A DNA stretch of 24,651 nucleotides from UBA4717 sp002404395 (GTDB taxonomy: Bacteria; Bacillota; Clostridia; Oscillospirales; CAG-272): positions 1-24,651 of the forward strand of contig CALFNW010000064.1 in assembly GCA_937902275.1 (NCBI GenBank), written 5' to 3'. The notes below the pieces were generated by a model, which was not told the DNA's origin, ran no database searches, and saw nothing but the letters and a program-made list of their open reading frames with translations. Position numbers and translations under genes: made by a program. This document shows positions 1 to 8,333 of this stretch, piece after piece (within the stretch, counting starts at the first letter, position 1; every line of letters starts with the position of its first letter).

Positions 1-2
1 AC

Positions 3-3000
3 TGCGCTCCGTGGTACAGTAACCGCACCAAGATCACGAAGCTGACGATCGGCGAAGGGGTGACGGGAATCGGTAAGTATGCATTTGCCGATTGCAGCAG
101 CCTTACAAGTGCATCGATAGCCGAAAGTGTAACCCGTATTTGCGGATGGGCATTTTACGGCTGTAATGCATTGAAGTCGGTATATATCGTTGACTTTGAA
201 GCATGGCTTAATATTGTTTTCTCAGACTCGTACGCGTCTCCGTGTACATACATTGCCGATGTTTATCTTAACAATGAAAAACTGACCGAAATTGTCATTC
301 CGAACAACATAACGGACATAGGTTATGAAGCTTTCTACGGTTGGGGCAGTCTTACAAAAGTTACGATTCCGAGCAATGTGACAAGCATTGGACACGGTGC
401 TTTTAAAGAATGTAGGAATCTTGAAGAGGTGGTGCTTTCGAACGGATTGACCGACATCGGATACGCTGCGTTTGCTTATTGCACCTCGCTGACGCATATT
501 ACACTTCCTGCAGACCTTAAGAAGATAGGGGCATGCGCATTTTGGGAGTGTGAAGGGCTGACCGAACTTGCAATTCCGGACAGTGTAACAAATATTGAAA
601 GCAGTGCATTTGCATATTGCTGCAGGCTGACTGAGCTGACGATTCCGGCGAATGTGACGGAAATCGGAAACGGGGCATTTGCAAGTTGCAGCAAGCTTAA
701 GGAAATAAATGTTGCGTCGGATAATGCAAATTATTCCTCGGCAGAAGGGGTCCTTTTTGACAAAAATAAAACTTTGTTGATTACCTTCCCGGGCGGTAAA
801 ACCGGCAATTATGAAATTCCGGACGGCGTGACAAGAATATATGAGGATGCGTTTTGGGGCTGGGAGTGCAGTGAGCTTGTAAGTGTAACGGTACCTGCGA
901 GTGTAACAAACATCGACTCCGGAGCGTTCATGCACCGCGATAAACTTATTAAAGTGACTATCCTTAACAGTAGCGCAACTTTTGGCAGCGATGTTTTCTA
1001 CAACTGCAATAACGTCACTATCTATGGTTACGCGGGCAGCACGGCGGAGACGTACGCGAACGAAAACAACATTCCGTTCGTCGCTCTTTCCGACCGCGAG
1101 ATCCTTGCCGAAGGCACGTGCGGCGACAACCTCACGTGGATACTTTATACGGACGGCGAGCTTGTAATAAGCGGCACGGGTAAAATGACGGGCTGGTCGG
1201 TTGGTACTGTTACCCCATGGGGCAAGTACACGAAGCAGATCACAAAGCTCACTATCGGTGAATCGGTAGAAAGCATCGGAAGTTACGCTTTCTACGGCTG
1301 CAGCAATCTGACGAGCATAACAATCCCCGACAGTGTAAAGACGGTCGGCACATGTGCTTTTTATGGTTGCACAGGACTTACTTCTGTTGTTGTCGGCAGC
1401 GGAGTTGAAATATTGTATTATAATGCCTTTAACAATGTGACTTCGCTTGAAAACTTCGTCGTTTCTGCTGAAAATCAAAAATATATTGCGATTGACGGTG
1501 TAATTTACACCAAGGATATGAAAGTGCTTTGCTTCTATCCGATCGGCAACAAGCGCACAAGCTATGAAATTCCCGAGGGAGTTGACTACGTAGCATATTC
1601 CGCATTTTCACATTGCGAATATCTTGAATCGGTCAGCCTGCCGGACAGCCTGACAATGCTGCGTGATTGGGCTTTTTACAATTGTACAAAGCTTACAAGC
1701 GTAAAATTCGGAAGCGGGCTTAAGGAGCTATATCAGGGGTCGTTTATGGATACGCCGCTTGTTGAGGTTGAACTGCCCGAAGGAACTGAGACAATAGCGC
1801 AATATATCTTCTGCAATTGTAAAAAACTTGAAAAAATAATCATTCCTAAGAGCGTTAATTTTAACAGCGATTCAGCTTTTTCAGGAACCCCAAACGTCAC
1901 GATCTATGGCTACACGGGCAGCACGGCGGAGACGTACGCGAACGAAAACAACATTCCGTTCGTCGCTCTTTCCGACCGCGAGATCCTTGTCGAAGGCACG
2001 TGCGGCGACAACCTTACGTGGATCCTTTACAAAGATGGCGAGCTTGTGATAAGCGGCACGGGTAAAATGAAGAATTGGTCGGTTGGCAGGTCTACCCCAT
2101 GGGGCAAGTACTTGGGGCAGATCACAAAGCTCACGATCGGTGAATCGGTAGAAAGCATCGGAAGTTATGCCTTCTCCGGCTGCAGCAATCTGACGGGCGT
2201 AACAATCCCCGACAGTGTAAAGACGGTCGGCGAATGTGCTTTTTATGGCTGCACCGGACTTACTTCCGTTGTTATCGGCAGCGGAGTTGAAATATTGTAT
2301 TATAATGCTTTTAACAGTGTGACTTCGCTTGAAAACTTCGTCGTTTCTGCTGAAAATCAAAAATATATTGCGATTGACGGTGTAATTTACACCAAGGATA
2401 TGAAAGTGCTTTGCTTCTATCCGATCGGCAACAAGCGCACAAGCTATGAAATTCCCGAGGGAGTTGACTACGTAGCATATTCCGCATTTTCACATTGCGA
2501 ATATCTTGAATCGGTCAGCCTGCCGGACAGCCTGACTGCGTTACATGAATGGGCGTTCTACAAGTGTACAAAGCTTACAAGCGTAAAATTCGGAAGCGGG
2601 CTTAAGGATCTCTATCAGGGGTCGTTTAGGGAAACGTCGCTTGTTGAGGTTGAACTGCCCGAAGGAACCGAAGTAATCGCATCAAATGCCTTTTACGACT
2701 GCAGCAAGCTTGAAAAAATCACTATACCTAAGAATGTCAAACGGATAAGCGATGATGCGTTTTACGGTTATGCAAGTGCATTTACCATCTACGGTTACAC
2801 GGGCAGCACGGCGGAGACGTATGCGAAAAATAGCAACATCCCGTTTGTGGCGCTTGACGCTCACACGCATACTTTCGGCACGTGGACGGTAGTGACCGCG
2901 CCGAGCTGTGTTGAAGGCGGAATGCGTGAGCGCAGCTGTGAGTGCGGTGAGGTTGAGCGCGAGTATCTGAGCGCGCTCGGTCATGCGTATGAGATCACAG

Positions 3001-5144
3001 ATACGCGCGACGCGACCTGCACCGAGGACGGATACATTGAATTTACCTGCACGCGAGACGGCTGTGACTCAACAAAGCGTCAGACGATCCAGGCAAGCGG
3101 ACATCATTTCGGAGATGACAATATCTGCGACGGCTGCGGATATGAAGTAACGGTACATACACATGAATATACGACCGAAACTATAGAGCCTGACTGTATG
3201 AATGTCGGATACACTGTATATACTTGTGAGTGCGGATATTCTTACCGTGCCGACTACGTGGAACAGCTCGGACACAATTGGAACGACGGCGTTATCGAAC
3301 AGGCAAAGACCTGCACGAGCGACGGAATTATCAGGTACAGCTGTACACGCGAAGGCTGTGAGGCAAGCTGCACGGCTGCGATCCCGGCAGGGCATGAGTG
3401 GAATGAGACGATAACAGTTGCGCCCACCTGCACGACCGACGGACAGGCAAAGCGGAGCTGTGCGGTGTGCGGAGCAGAAGAGACGATAACGCTTCCGGCG
3501 GCGCATAAATGGAACGAGGGAAGCGTCAGCGAAAAGGCGACCTGCACGACACCCGGTAAAAAGCTCTGCAAGTGTGAAGTGTGCAGCGAAGAGCGCGAAT
3601 TTGAGATACCGACTCTCGGACATAATTTCGTAAACGGAGTCTGCACGCGTTGCGGCATTAAGTTTATTGAGGTTGTAACGCCGCAGGTCGAGCATCCGCT
3701 GTACGGAATGTATTTTGAAATAGACGATATTGAATCAAACTACGGCCCCGACATCATTGACGAATACGGAGTATATCTTGACCACAATGAGGATGCGGCT
3801 ATCGAAAAGGTCGGTGTGTACCTGACGCAGGACGGAACTATGTGGAGACGGCTTATCGCCTGCACGGGTGAGAACATTACTCATGCGACATATGTGCCGT
3901 ATCTGTCTAAGGACGGAGTATTGAAATATTCGGGACTCAACTCGGCATGGATCAACATATTCCCGCTTTCACGAGACAGTGACGGGATCTGGGAGTACGG
4001 TAACTATGCGACTATCGGAGTAAACCTTGAGGATAAGGACGGAAAGCTGCTGTTGTCGCTGTATGACATAGGTCAGGCGGGAAAAGATACAAGAATATTC
4101 GATAATCTTGAGGAAATGAAAGCATGGCTGCGCGGTGAAGAATACTGCGAACACAATTGGGACGCAGGCGAAGTGAAGCGCGCCGCAAGCTGCTCGGCTA
4201 CCGGGATCAAGACCTACACCTGCACGCTTTGCGGCAAGACAAGGGATGAAGTTACCGCAAAGCTCAAACATACTTTCGGCACGTGGACGGTAGTGACCGC
4301 GCCGAGTTGTGTTGAAGGCGGACTTGAAACGCGCATTTGCTCGGTATGCTCGCACGAAGAAGAGCATATCCTCAATGCCCTCGGACATGACTTTGAGCTT
4401 GAGTGGACGGTAGACCTTGAACCGACCGCGGCTGCAGGCGGCGAAAAGTCGCACCATTGCACACGTTGCGACGAGCGCGACAGCATTACGCTTATTCCGA
4501 AGCTCGGCTCGAATACCCCGACTTTAAATGTCGGCAGGGCGGCAGGCAGAGCAGGAGAAAAGGTTGAGGTCGATATTTCGATTGCAGACAATCCCGGAAT
4601 TGTTTCAATGTTACTTTCGGTCAACTATGACAACACATATCTGACGCTTACAGAAGTGAAGGAGCACGGTTGTCTGCCGGGAGCTGTGCATGGAAATAAT
4701 TATTCCAAGAGACCCTATAAGCTTTCGTGGGCAAACGATACTGCAAGTGAAAATATTACTGCAAACGGTAAGCTTGTCACCTTGGTTTTCAAGATCAAGG
4801 AAGGTGCTCCGGAGGGAAATATTCCGATCGAAGTAAGTTATGACAACAAGAATCACGGAATATACGATGTCAACCTGCGTACCGTGGAATTTGAAGTAAA
4901 CAACGGAAGCGTGGCGGTGCTTGACTATCGGCTCGGCGATGTTAACTGTGACGGATCGGTCGACACGGTTGACTATATCATTCTTGCAAGATATGTGGCA
5001 GATTGGGACGGTTATGAGGACAAAGTTGACTTACGATATGCTGACATGAACGCAGACGGCGTTGTCAACTCGCTTGACCGTACGATCCTCGCAAGGCATA
5101 TTGCCGGCTGGCTCGGTTACGAGCGGCTTCCGTACTGCGGATAA
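3..5144 (+). CDS. BspA-type LRR surface protein with cohesin and dockerin modules (5' end outside window)
   Basis: The open frame runs in from the left edge without a start signal, and its first residues (APWYSNRTKITKLTIGEG) match an internal repeat start, so the gene is truncated by the window. Counting base 3 as residue 1, there are 1713 residues. Residues 1-955 are BspA/LRR_5 leucine-rich repeats (AFxxCxxLTxVxIPxxVxxIG) arranged as a leading block and two near-identical 294-295-residue units. Residues 956-1225 and 1381-1500 carry Cys-rich repeats of about 40 residues ending in LGH or AGH. Residues 1225-1375 form an unrecognised beta-rich domain. Residues 1508-1640 look like a cohesin fold, and 1645-1713 a type I dockerin with two Ca2+ loops (DVNCDGSVDTVD and DMNADGVVNSLD). 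I infer a secreted adhesion or scaffolding protein that docks on another cohesin-bearing protein. There is no sortase motif or SLH anchor at the C terminus. Family calls are from motif recognition; the exact ligand is unknown. Confidence 0.9.
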   Translation, partial: CAPWYSNRTKITKLTIGEGVTGIGKYAFADCSSLTSASIAESVTRICGWAFYGCNALKSVYIVDFEAWLNIVFSDSYASPCTYIADVYLNNEKLTEIVIPNNITDIGYEAFYGWGSLTKVTIPSNVTSIGHGAFKECRNLEEVVLSNGLTDIGYAAFAYCTSLTHITLPADLKKIGACAFWECEGLTELAIPDSVTNIESSAFAYCCRLTELTIPANVTEIGNGAFASCSKLKEINVASDNANYSSAEGVLFDKNKTLLITFPGGKTGNYEIPDGVTRIYEDAFWGWECSELVSVTVPASVTNIDSGAFMHRDKLIKVTILNSSATFGSDVFYNCNNVTIYGYAGSTAETYANENNIPFVALSDREILAEGTCGDNLTWILYTDGELVISGTGKMTGWSVGTVTPWGKYTKQITKLTIGESVESIGSYAFYGCSNLTSITIPDSVKTVGTCAFYGCTGLTSVVVGSGVEILYYNAFNNVTSLENFVVSAENQKYIAIDGVIYTKDMKVLCFYPIGNKRTSYEIPEGVDYVAYSAFSHCEYLESVSLPDSLTMLRDWAFYNCTKLTSVKFGSGLKELYQGSFMDTPLVEVELPEGTETIAQYIFCNCKKLEKIIIPKSVNFNSDSAFSGTPNVTIYGYTGSTAETYANENNIPFVALSDREILVEGTCGDNLTWILYKDGELVISGTGKMKNWSVGRSTPWGKYLGQITKLTIGESVESIGSYAFSGCSNLTGVTIPDSVKTVGECAFYGCTGLTSVVIGSGVEILYYNAFNSVTSLENFVVSAENQKYIAIDGVIYTKDMKVLCFYPIGNKRTSYEIPEGVDYVAYSAFSHCEYLESVSLPDSLTALHEWAFYKCTKLTSVKFGSGLKDLYQGSFRETSLVEVELPEGTEVIASNAFYDCSKLEKITIPKNVKRISDDAFYGYASAFTIYGYTGSTAETYAKNSNIPFVALDAHTHTFGTWTVVTAPSCVEGGMRERSCECGEVEREYLSALGHAYEITDTRDATCTEDGYIEFTCTRDGCDSTKRQTIQASGHHFGDDNICDGCGYEVTVHTHEYTTETIEPDCMNVGYTVYTCECGYSYRADYVEQLGHNWNDGVIEQAKTCTSDGIIRYSCTREGCEASCTAAIPAGHEWNETITVAPTCTTDGQAKRSCAVCGAEETITLPAAHKWNEGSVSEKATCTTPGKKLCKCEVCSEEREFEIPTLGHNFVNGVCTRCGIKFIEVVTPQVEHPLYGMYFEIDDIESNYGPDIIDEYGVYLDHNEDAAIEKVGVYLTQDGTMWRRLIACTGENITHATYVPYLSKDGVLKYSGLNSAWINIFPLSRDSDGIWEYGNYATIGVNLEDKDGKLLLSLYDIGQAGKDTRIFDNLEEMKAWLRGEEYCEHNWDAGEVKRAASCSATGIKTYTCTLCGKTRDEVTAKLKHTFGTWTVVTAPSCVEGGLETRICSVCSHEEEHILNALGHDFELEWTVDLEPTAAAGGEKSHHCTRCDERDSITLIPKLGSNTPTLNVGRAAGRAGEKVEVDISIADNPGIVSMLLSVNYDNTYLTLTEVKEHGCLPGAVHGNNYSKRPYKLSWANDTASENITANGKLVTLVFKIKEGAPEGNIPIEVSYDNKNHGIYDVNLRTVEFEVNNGSVAVLDYRLGDVNCDGSVDTVDYIILARYVADWDGYEDKVDLRYADMNADGVVNSLDRTILARHIAGWLGYERLPYCG
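1020..1901 (+). repeat. Tandem repeat unit 1 in the LRR gene (882 bp)
   Basis: This unit starts at the shared ATCTAYGG and encodes YGYxGSTAETYANENNIPF, a GTCGDNLTW...LVISGTGKM segment and a set of LRRs. The next copy begins 882 bp later. Bases 1436-1654 are identical to 2318-2536 (219 bp), while flanks show scattered changes. The unit is a whole number of codons (294), so the frame is kept. Confidence 0.9.
1902..2786 (+). repeat. Tandem repeat unit 2 in the LRR gene (885 bp)
   Basis: Second copy of the 1020-1901 unit, 295 codons, with one extra codon after the identical core. A third ATCTACGG boundary at 2787 starts another copy of the GSTAETYA segment, but the Cys-rich region follows instead of LRRs. 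Confidence 0.9.
2868..2921 (+). repeat. 54-bp intragenic repeat, copy 1
   Basis: Encodes HTFGTWTVVTAPSCVEGG at the start of the Cys-rich repeat region. It differs at only one base from 4269-4322, about 1.4 kb downstream. Confidence 0.85.
4269..4322 (+). repeat. 54-bp intragenic repeat, copy 2
   Basis: Near-exact copy of 2868-2921, encoding the same 18 residues in the second block of Cys-rich repeats after the unrecognised middle domain. Confidence 0.85.
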
Positions 5145-5158
5145 AGCAAATACAGATT

Positions 5159-5206
5159 CCCCGAAGCGAGGCTTGTCCTTCGCTTCGGGGAGTTTTGCTT
5201 TTTGTG
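5159..5206 (+). terminator. Intrinsic terminator of the LRR gene
   Basis: CCCCGAAGCGA (5159-5169) pairs with TCGCTTCGGGG (5180-5190), an 11-bp GC-rich stem, followed by AGTTTTGCTTTTTG. It starts 14 bp after the stop codon. Confidence 0.9.
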
Positions 5207-5207
5207 C

Positions 5208-5236
5208 TTGAATCCGTCGCGCGGATATGCTATACT
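5208..5236 (+). promoter_or_regulatory. Sigma-A-type promoter of the Fe-ADH unit
   Basis: TTGAAT at 5208-5213 and TATACT at 5231-5236 with a 17-bp spacer, placed directly after the LRR terminator. Transcription would start near 5243, leaving a leader of about 57 nt. Confidence 0.75.
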
Positions 5237-5267
5237 GTATGGGATGATAAAAAAATTACGATTATTC

Positions 5268-5302
5268 TTTGAGTCGGCTTCGCCGACATGGATACTGCTA
5301 TG
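5268..5302 (+). promoter_or_regulatory. TTTGAG-hairpin-ATG-N9-ATG leader element, copy 1
   Basis: TTTGAG (5268-5273) is followed by the stem GTCGGC/GCCGAC (5273-5278 and 5282-5287, loop TTC), then ATG at 5288 and a second in-frame ATG at 5300. The same geometry occurs at 18205 and 20946. No classical AGGAGG lies before the first ATG; a weak GGA lies between the two ATGs. Confidence 0.5.
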
Positions 5303-6433
5303 ACGAATTTCAACTTTTATATGCCGGTGCGCACGGTGTTCGGCGAGGGCGCGGTCCTTCGCGCACGCGCTGAGCTTATACGCGGAAAGCACGCATTTAT
5401 TGTTACCGGCAGGCACAGCGCAAAGCTTTGCGGTGCGCTTGATGATGTTACGGCGCTGCTTGATGAAGCAGGCGTCGGATACACGATTTTTGATCGCATC
5501 GGTGAAAATCCGTTGCTTTCGGTCTGCTTTGACGGCGGGCAGCTTGCGGCAAAGTCGGGTGCGGATTTTGTAATAGGCATCGGAGGCGGTTCGCCGCTTG
5601 ACGCCGCAAAGGCGATAGCGGCATTTGCCGCAAATCCGCGGATCTCGCCCGACGCGCTTTTTACGGACGATCTTGCGCCGTCGCTTGAGCTTGTCTGCAT
5701 TACGACTACTTCGGGCACCGGCAGTGAAGTCAACAACTACTCGGTGCTCACGCTCGACGGCGAAAACAAAAAGAAAACTTTCAAAAACAAATACTCGTTT
5801 GCAAAGCTTGCGGTGCTTGATCCGAAGTACACCGAATCGCTCGGATACAGCTACACGGTAAGCACTGCGCTTGACGCGTTCTGCCACTGCCTTGAGAGTT
5901 ATCTTTCGCCGAAATCCACCGATATTTCTTCGATGTTCGCGCTATACGGGGCAAAGAAGCTGTGGCATGGCTTTGCGGCGCTGCGTACCGATTCCGAGAC
6001 GTTGTTCAAATCGCCCGGATCGGTTGAGGCGAAGGCACTGAGAGCCGAGCTTATGGCGGCGGCATGTGCGGGCGGAGTGGCGATAAACACTACCGGAACC
6101 GGATTTCCGCATCCGCTCGGCTACAGTCTTACGCTCATGAAGGGCATATCGCACGGCAGAGCCTGCGCGGCTTTTACGGGTGAATATATCAAGTACAATA
6201 TGAAGACCGAGCGCGGCGAGCGCAGACTGCGCGAGTTTTCCGCATATATCGGAGCCGGGATCGAAGAGATCGCGCATGAGATCCCCGCACTTGCGGATGT
6301 TAAACTGAAGCTTGACGAGGAAACGCGCCGTGAATATGTTGATCTCGTATCGGGCGCCGGCAATTATGCCAACAGTCCGTATGTGCTCAGCTATGAAGAA
6401 ATGCTCGATGTCTACCGCCGACTGTTTATCTGA
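5300..6433 (+). CDS. Iron-containing alcohol dehydrogenase
   Basis: A 377-residue member of the Fe-dependent alcohol dehydrogenase family (group III), which interconverts alcohols and aldehydes or ketones with NAD(P)H in the cytoplasm. The nucleotide loop GGGSPLDAAK starts at residue 95, TTSGTGSE follows, and the expected metal ligands are visible as D192, H196 (DAFCH), H271 (FPHPLGY) and H285 (ISHGRA). Length is normal for the family. I chose the ATG at 5300 because MTNFNFYMPVRTVFGEG matches the usual family N terminus; an in-frame ATG at 5288 would add MDTA. The gene heads a unit with the radical SAM gene 3 bp downstream. Substrate cannot be told from sequence; butanol- or propanediol-type activity is possible. 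Confidence 0.93.
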   Translation: MTNFNFYMPVRTVFGEGAVLRARAELIRGKHAFIVTGRHSAKLCGALDDVTALLDEAGVGYTIFDRIGENPLLSVCFDGGQLAAKSGADFVIGIGGGSPLDAAKAIAAFAANPRISPDALFTDDLAPSLELVCITTTSGTGSEVNNYSVLTLDGENKKKTFKNKYSFAKLAVLDPKYTESLGYSYTVSTALDAFCHCLESYLSPKSTDISSMFALYGAKKLWHGFAALRTDSETLFKSPGSVEAKALRAELMAAACAGGVAINTTGTGFPHPLGYSLTLMKGISHGRACAAFTGEYIKYNMKTERGERRLREFSAYIGAGIEEIAHEIPALADVKLKLDEETRREYVDLVSGAGNYANSPYVLSYEEMLDVYRRLFI

Positions 6434-6436
6434 GCA

Positions 6437-8122
6437 ATGAAAACGGTTATCTGTCAGATAAATTCCAAGTATATTCACTCATCGCTTGCCGCATGGTGTC
6501 TGCTTGCCGGAGTGCGTGAATACAGTATCGGGGATGTTGACGCGGCGGTGCTTGAGGGCACGATAAACGAAAAAAGCGAGGTCACGCTTGCGCGTATACT
6601 TGACGCGTCGCCCGATGCGATAGGCTTTTGCACCTATATCTGGAATTTTTCGCGGGTGCTTAAGCTTGCGAAGCAGGTTAAGGCAAAGCTGCCGAACGCT
6701 TATATAATTCTCGGCGGTCCAGAGGTCTCCTACAGCTCGCGGGAGTTGCTTGAAACTTATCCGTTTATTGACTTTATTCTGAGCGGAGAGGGCGAACAAA
6801 GCTTTGCCGCGCTTGCCGACGCGCTTGCTTTAGGCAGCGGCTTTGAGTCGGTGGGCGGGTTATCTTACCGCAGCGTGGAGGGAATCGTATCAAATCTTCC
6901 GTCCGCACCGCTCAAGCTTCCGCCGAGTCCTTATCTTCCCGAATATTTTGACACGTTATGCGGGCGCATCGCTTATATTGAAACGAGCCGCGGATGCCCG
7001 TTTTCATGCGCTTTTTGCCTGTCGGGAACCTGTGGGGGCGGAGGATTGCGCTTCTTTCCGCTTGAGCGGTCAAAGTCGGAGATACTGAAGCTTGCCGCTT
7101 CAGGGACCCGCACCATAAAATTTGTTGACCGCACCTTTAACGCCGACCGCAAACGCGCGCTTGAACTTTTTCAATTTATTATCGACAATTACGGCGGCGC
7201 GATCCCCGAAGGCGTGACCTTTCATTTTGAAATTGCCGCGCGATTGCTTGACTTTGAAACGCTTGAAGTCATATCGCGCTTTCCGTCGGGCGCGGCGCAG
7301 TTCGAAGTCGGGATACAGAGCTTTAACGAAAAAACGCTTGAAGCGATCGGCAGGCGCGAAAAGCTTGACCTGCTCGAAGCAAATACCGTAAGACTTATAT
7401 CGCTCGGAAATGTGTCGGTTCACACCGACCTGATCGCCGGACTGCCGTTTGAGGATTACACTTCCTTTGGGCGCGGCTTTGATCGCGCTTTCGGAATGAA
7501 GCCGCGGATGCTTCAGCTTGGTTTTCTCAAAGTGCTTCACGGATCGGCGATGGGTGAGGACGGATACTTATATCCGTGCGAGCATGACAGTACGGCGCCG
7601 TATGAAGTAAGCTCGACAAAATGGCTGTCGCACGAGGAACTTTTGACGCTTAAGCGTATTGAAGATATTCACGAGCGGCTTTACAACAGCGCACGCTTTT
7701 TGCGCACGCTCGACTTTTTGATAAAGGCGTCGCGGCGTACACCGTTTGAGGTCTATGAAAAGCTTGCGGACGAGATGCAATACGATATGAGGATATCGCT
7801 CGATGATTTTACGCGTGTACTTTACGATGCCGTGCGCACTGTTGAGGGCGTCGATGAAGCGGAGCTTAAAGAAGTGCTGATGCTTGACCGTATGGAGTCG
7901 AACAGCGAGGGCAGGCTTCCCGAGCTGTTGCGTTTTGATTTGACAAAAGCCAAGCGGATACTTTTAAAACGGCGTCCGGAACTTTTTGCCGGTGGTGTCA
8001 GGCGTTCGATCGGTTGGTCAGCACTCAGGGGGTGCGCGGTCTTTGCCGATTACTCGATGTCCCCCGATCCGATCACCGACAGATACACAGCGGAATTCGT
8101 TTATGAGGACCAAAAACAGTAA
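6437..8122 (+). CDS. Cobalamin-binding-type radical SAM protein (DUF4080-like)
   Basis: 561 residues. Residues 1-135 look like a B12-binding Rossmann domain (LGGPEVSYSSRELLE, then FILSGEGEQSF). A radical SAM core follows with the 4Fe-4S motif CxxxCxxC at C187, C191 and C194 in YIETSRGCPFSCAFC, and FEVGIQSFNEKTLEAIGR later in the barrel. The C-terminal part resembles the DUF4080 region found on such proteins. The closest functional class is the BchE/MMAE-like radical SAM group; the substrate is unknown. The N-terminal domain lacks an evident DxHxxG cobalamin-ligand motif, so B12 binding is by fold only. It starts 3 bp after the Fe-ADH stop with no clear SD, so translation is probably coupled. 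Confidence 0.88.
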   Translation: MKTVICQINSKYIHSSLAAWCLLAGVREYSIGDVDAAVLEGTINEKSEVTLARILDASPDAIGFCTYIWNFSRVLKLAKQVKAKLPNAYIILGGPEVSYSSRELLETYPFIDFILSGEGEQSFAALADALALGSGFESVGGLSYRSVEGIVSNLPSAPLKLPPSPYLPEYFDTLCGRIAYIETSRGCPFSCAFCLSGTCGGGGLRFFPLERSKSEILKLAASGTRTIKFVDRTFNADRKRALELFQFIIDNYGGAIPEGVTFHFEIAARLLDFETLEVISRFPSGAAQFEVGIQSFNEKTLEAIGRREKLDLLEANTVRLISLGNVSVHTDLIAGLPFEDYTSFGRGFDRAFGMKPRMLQLGFLKVLHGSAMGEDGYLYPCEHDSTAPYEVSSTKWLSHEELLTLKRIEDIHERLYNSARFLRTLDFLIKASRRTPFEVYEKLADEMQYDMRISLDDFTRVLYDAVRTVEGVDEAELKEVLMLDRMESNSEGRLPELLRFDLTKAKRILLKRRPELFAGGVRRSIGWSALRGCAVFADYSMSPDPITDRYTAEFVYEDQKQ

Positions 8123-8127
8123 ATGTG

Positions 8128-8157
8128 AAAAAGGGACTGTGAAAACAGTCCCTTTTT
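8128..8157. terminator. Bidirectional intrinsic terminator
   Basis: AAAAAGGGACTGT (8128-8140) and ACAGTCCCTTTTT (8145-8157) form a perfect 13-bp inverted repeat around a GAAA tetraloop, with A and T tracts on both sides. It starts 6 bp after the radical SAM stop and can also end transcripts arriving from asnA on the other strand. Confidence 0.92.
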
Positions 8158-8180
8158 CGGTTGCAGAAACGAATAATAAA

Positions 8181-8208
8181 ATCCGGTCGGCGCAAGGCCG
8201 ATCGGGAT
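8181..8208. repeat. Imperfect inverted repeat in the convergent gap
   Basis: ATCCGGTCGGC and GCCGATCGGGAT pair with one bulge and one wobble around GCAAG. It lies between two stronger hairpins in the gap between convergent genes. No U tract follows, so a terminator role is doubtful. Confidence 0.45.
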
Positions 8209-8242
8209 TGATAGTTATTGTCGGAATGATCATTGGTAAATG

Positions 8243-8311
8243 AAATAATCCCCATATAGCGTACTTGAAAGCTTTTTGCCTTTTCAAGTATCTGCTGTAT
8301 GGGGATTATTT
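8243..8311 (-). terminator. Long (about 27-bp) hairpin after asnA, probable terminator
   Basis: AAATAATCCCCATA (8243-8256) pairs with TATGGGGATTATTT (8298-8311), continuing inward through TAGC/GCTG and TACTTGAAA/TTTCAAGTA (8262-8270 and 8282-8290) to an 11-nt loop. It begins 22 bp beyond the asnA stop. The T tract on the minus strand (ATTATTTCATTT) is interrupted, and the stem is much longer than a usual terminator. Confidence 0.6.
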
Positions 8312-8333
8312 ATATTGACGTCGCTCTGTGTTT

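Noticed and set aside
222..2493. Long minus-strand frames under the LRR gene, including two with the same 60-residue product
   Set aside because: They are antisense shadows of the repetitive LRR coding sequence; the identical products simply reflect the tandem duplication.
1020..2786. CRISPR-like or mobile-element repeat
   Set aside because: Units are 882-885 bp, in frame and coding; no short repeats with unique spacers and no transposase.
8243..8311. MITE or IS end
   Set aside because: No target-site duplication or second copy is visible in the window; position after asnA fits a terminator-like role.
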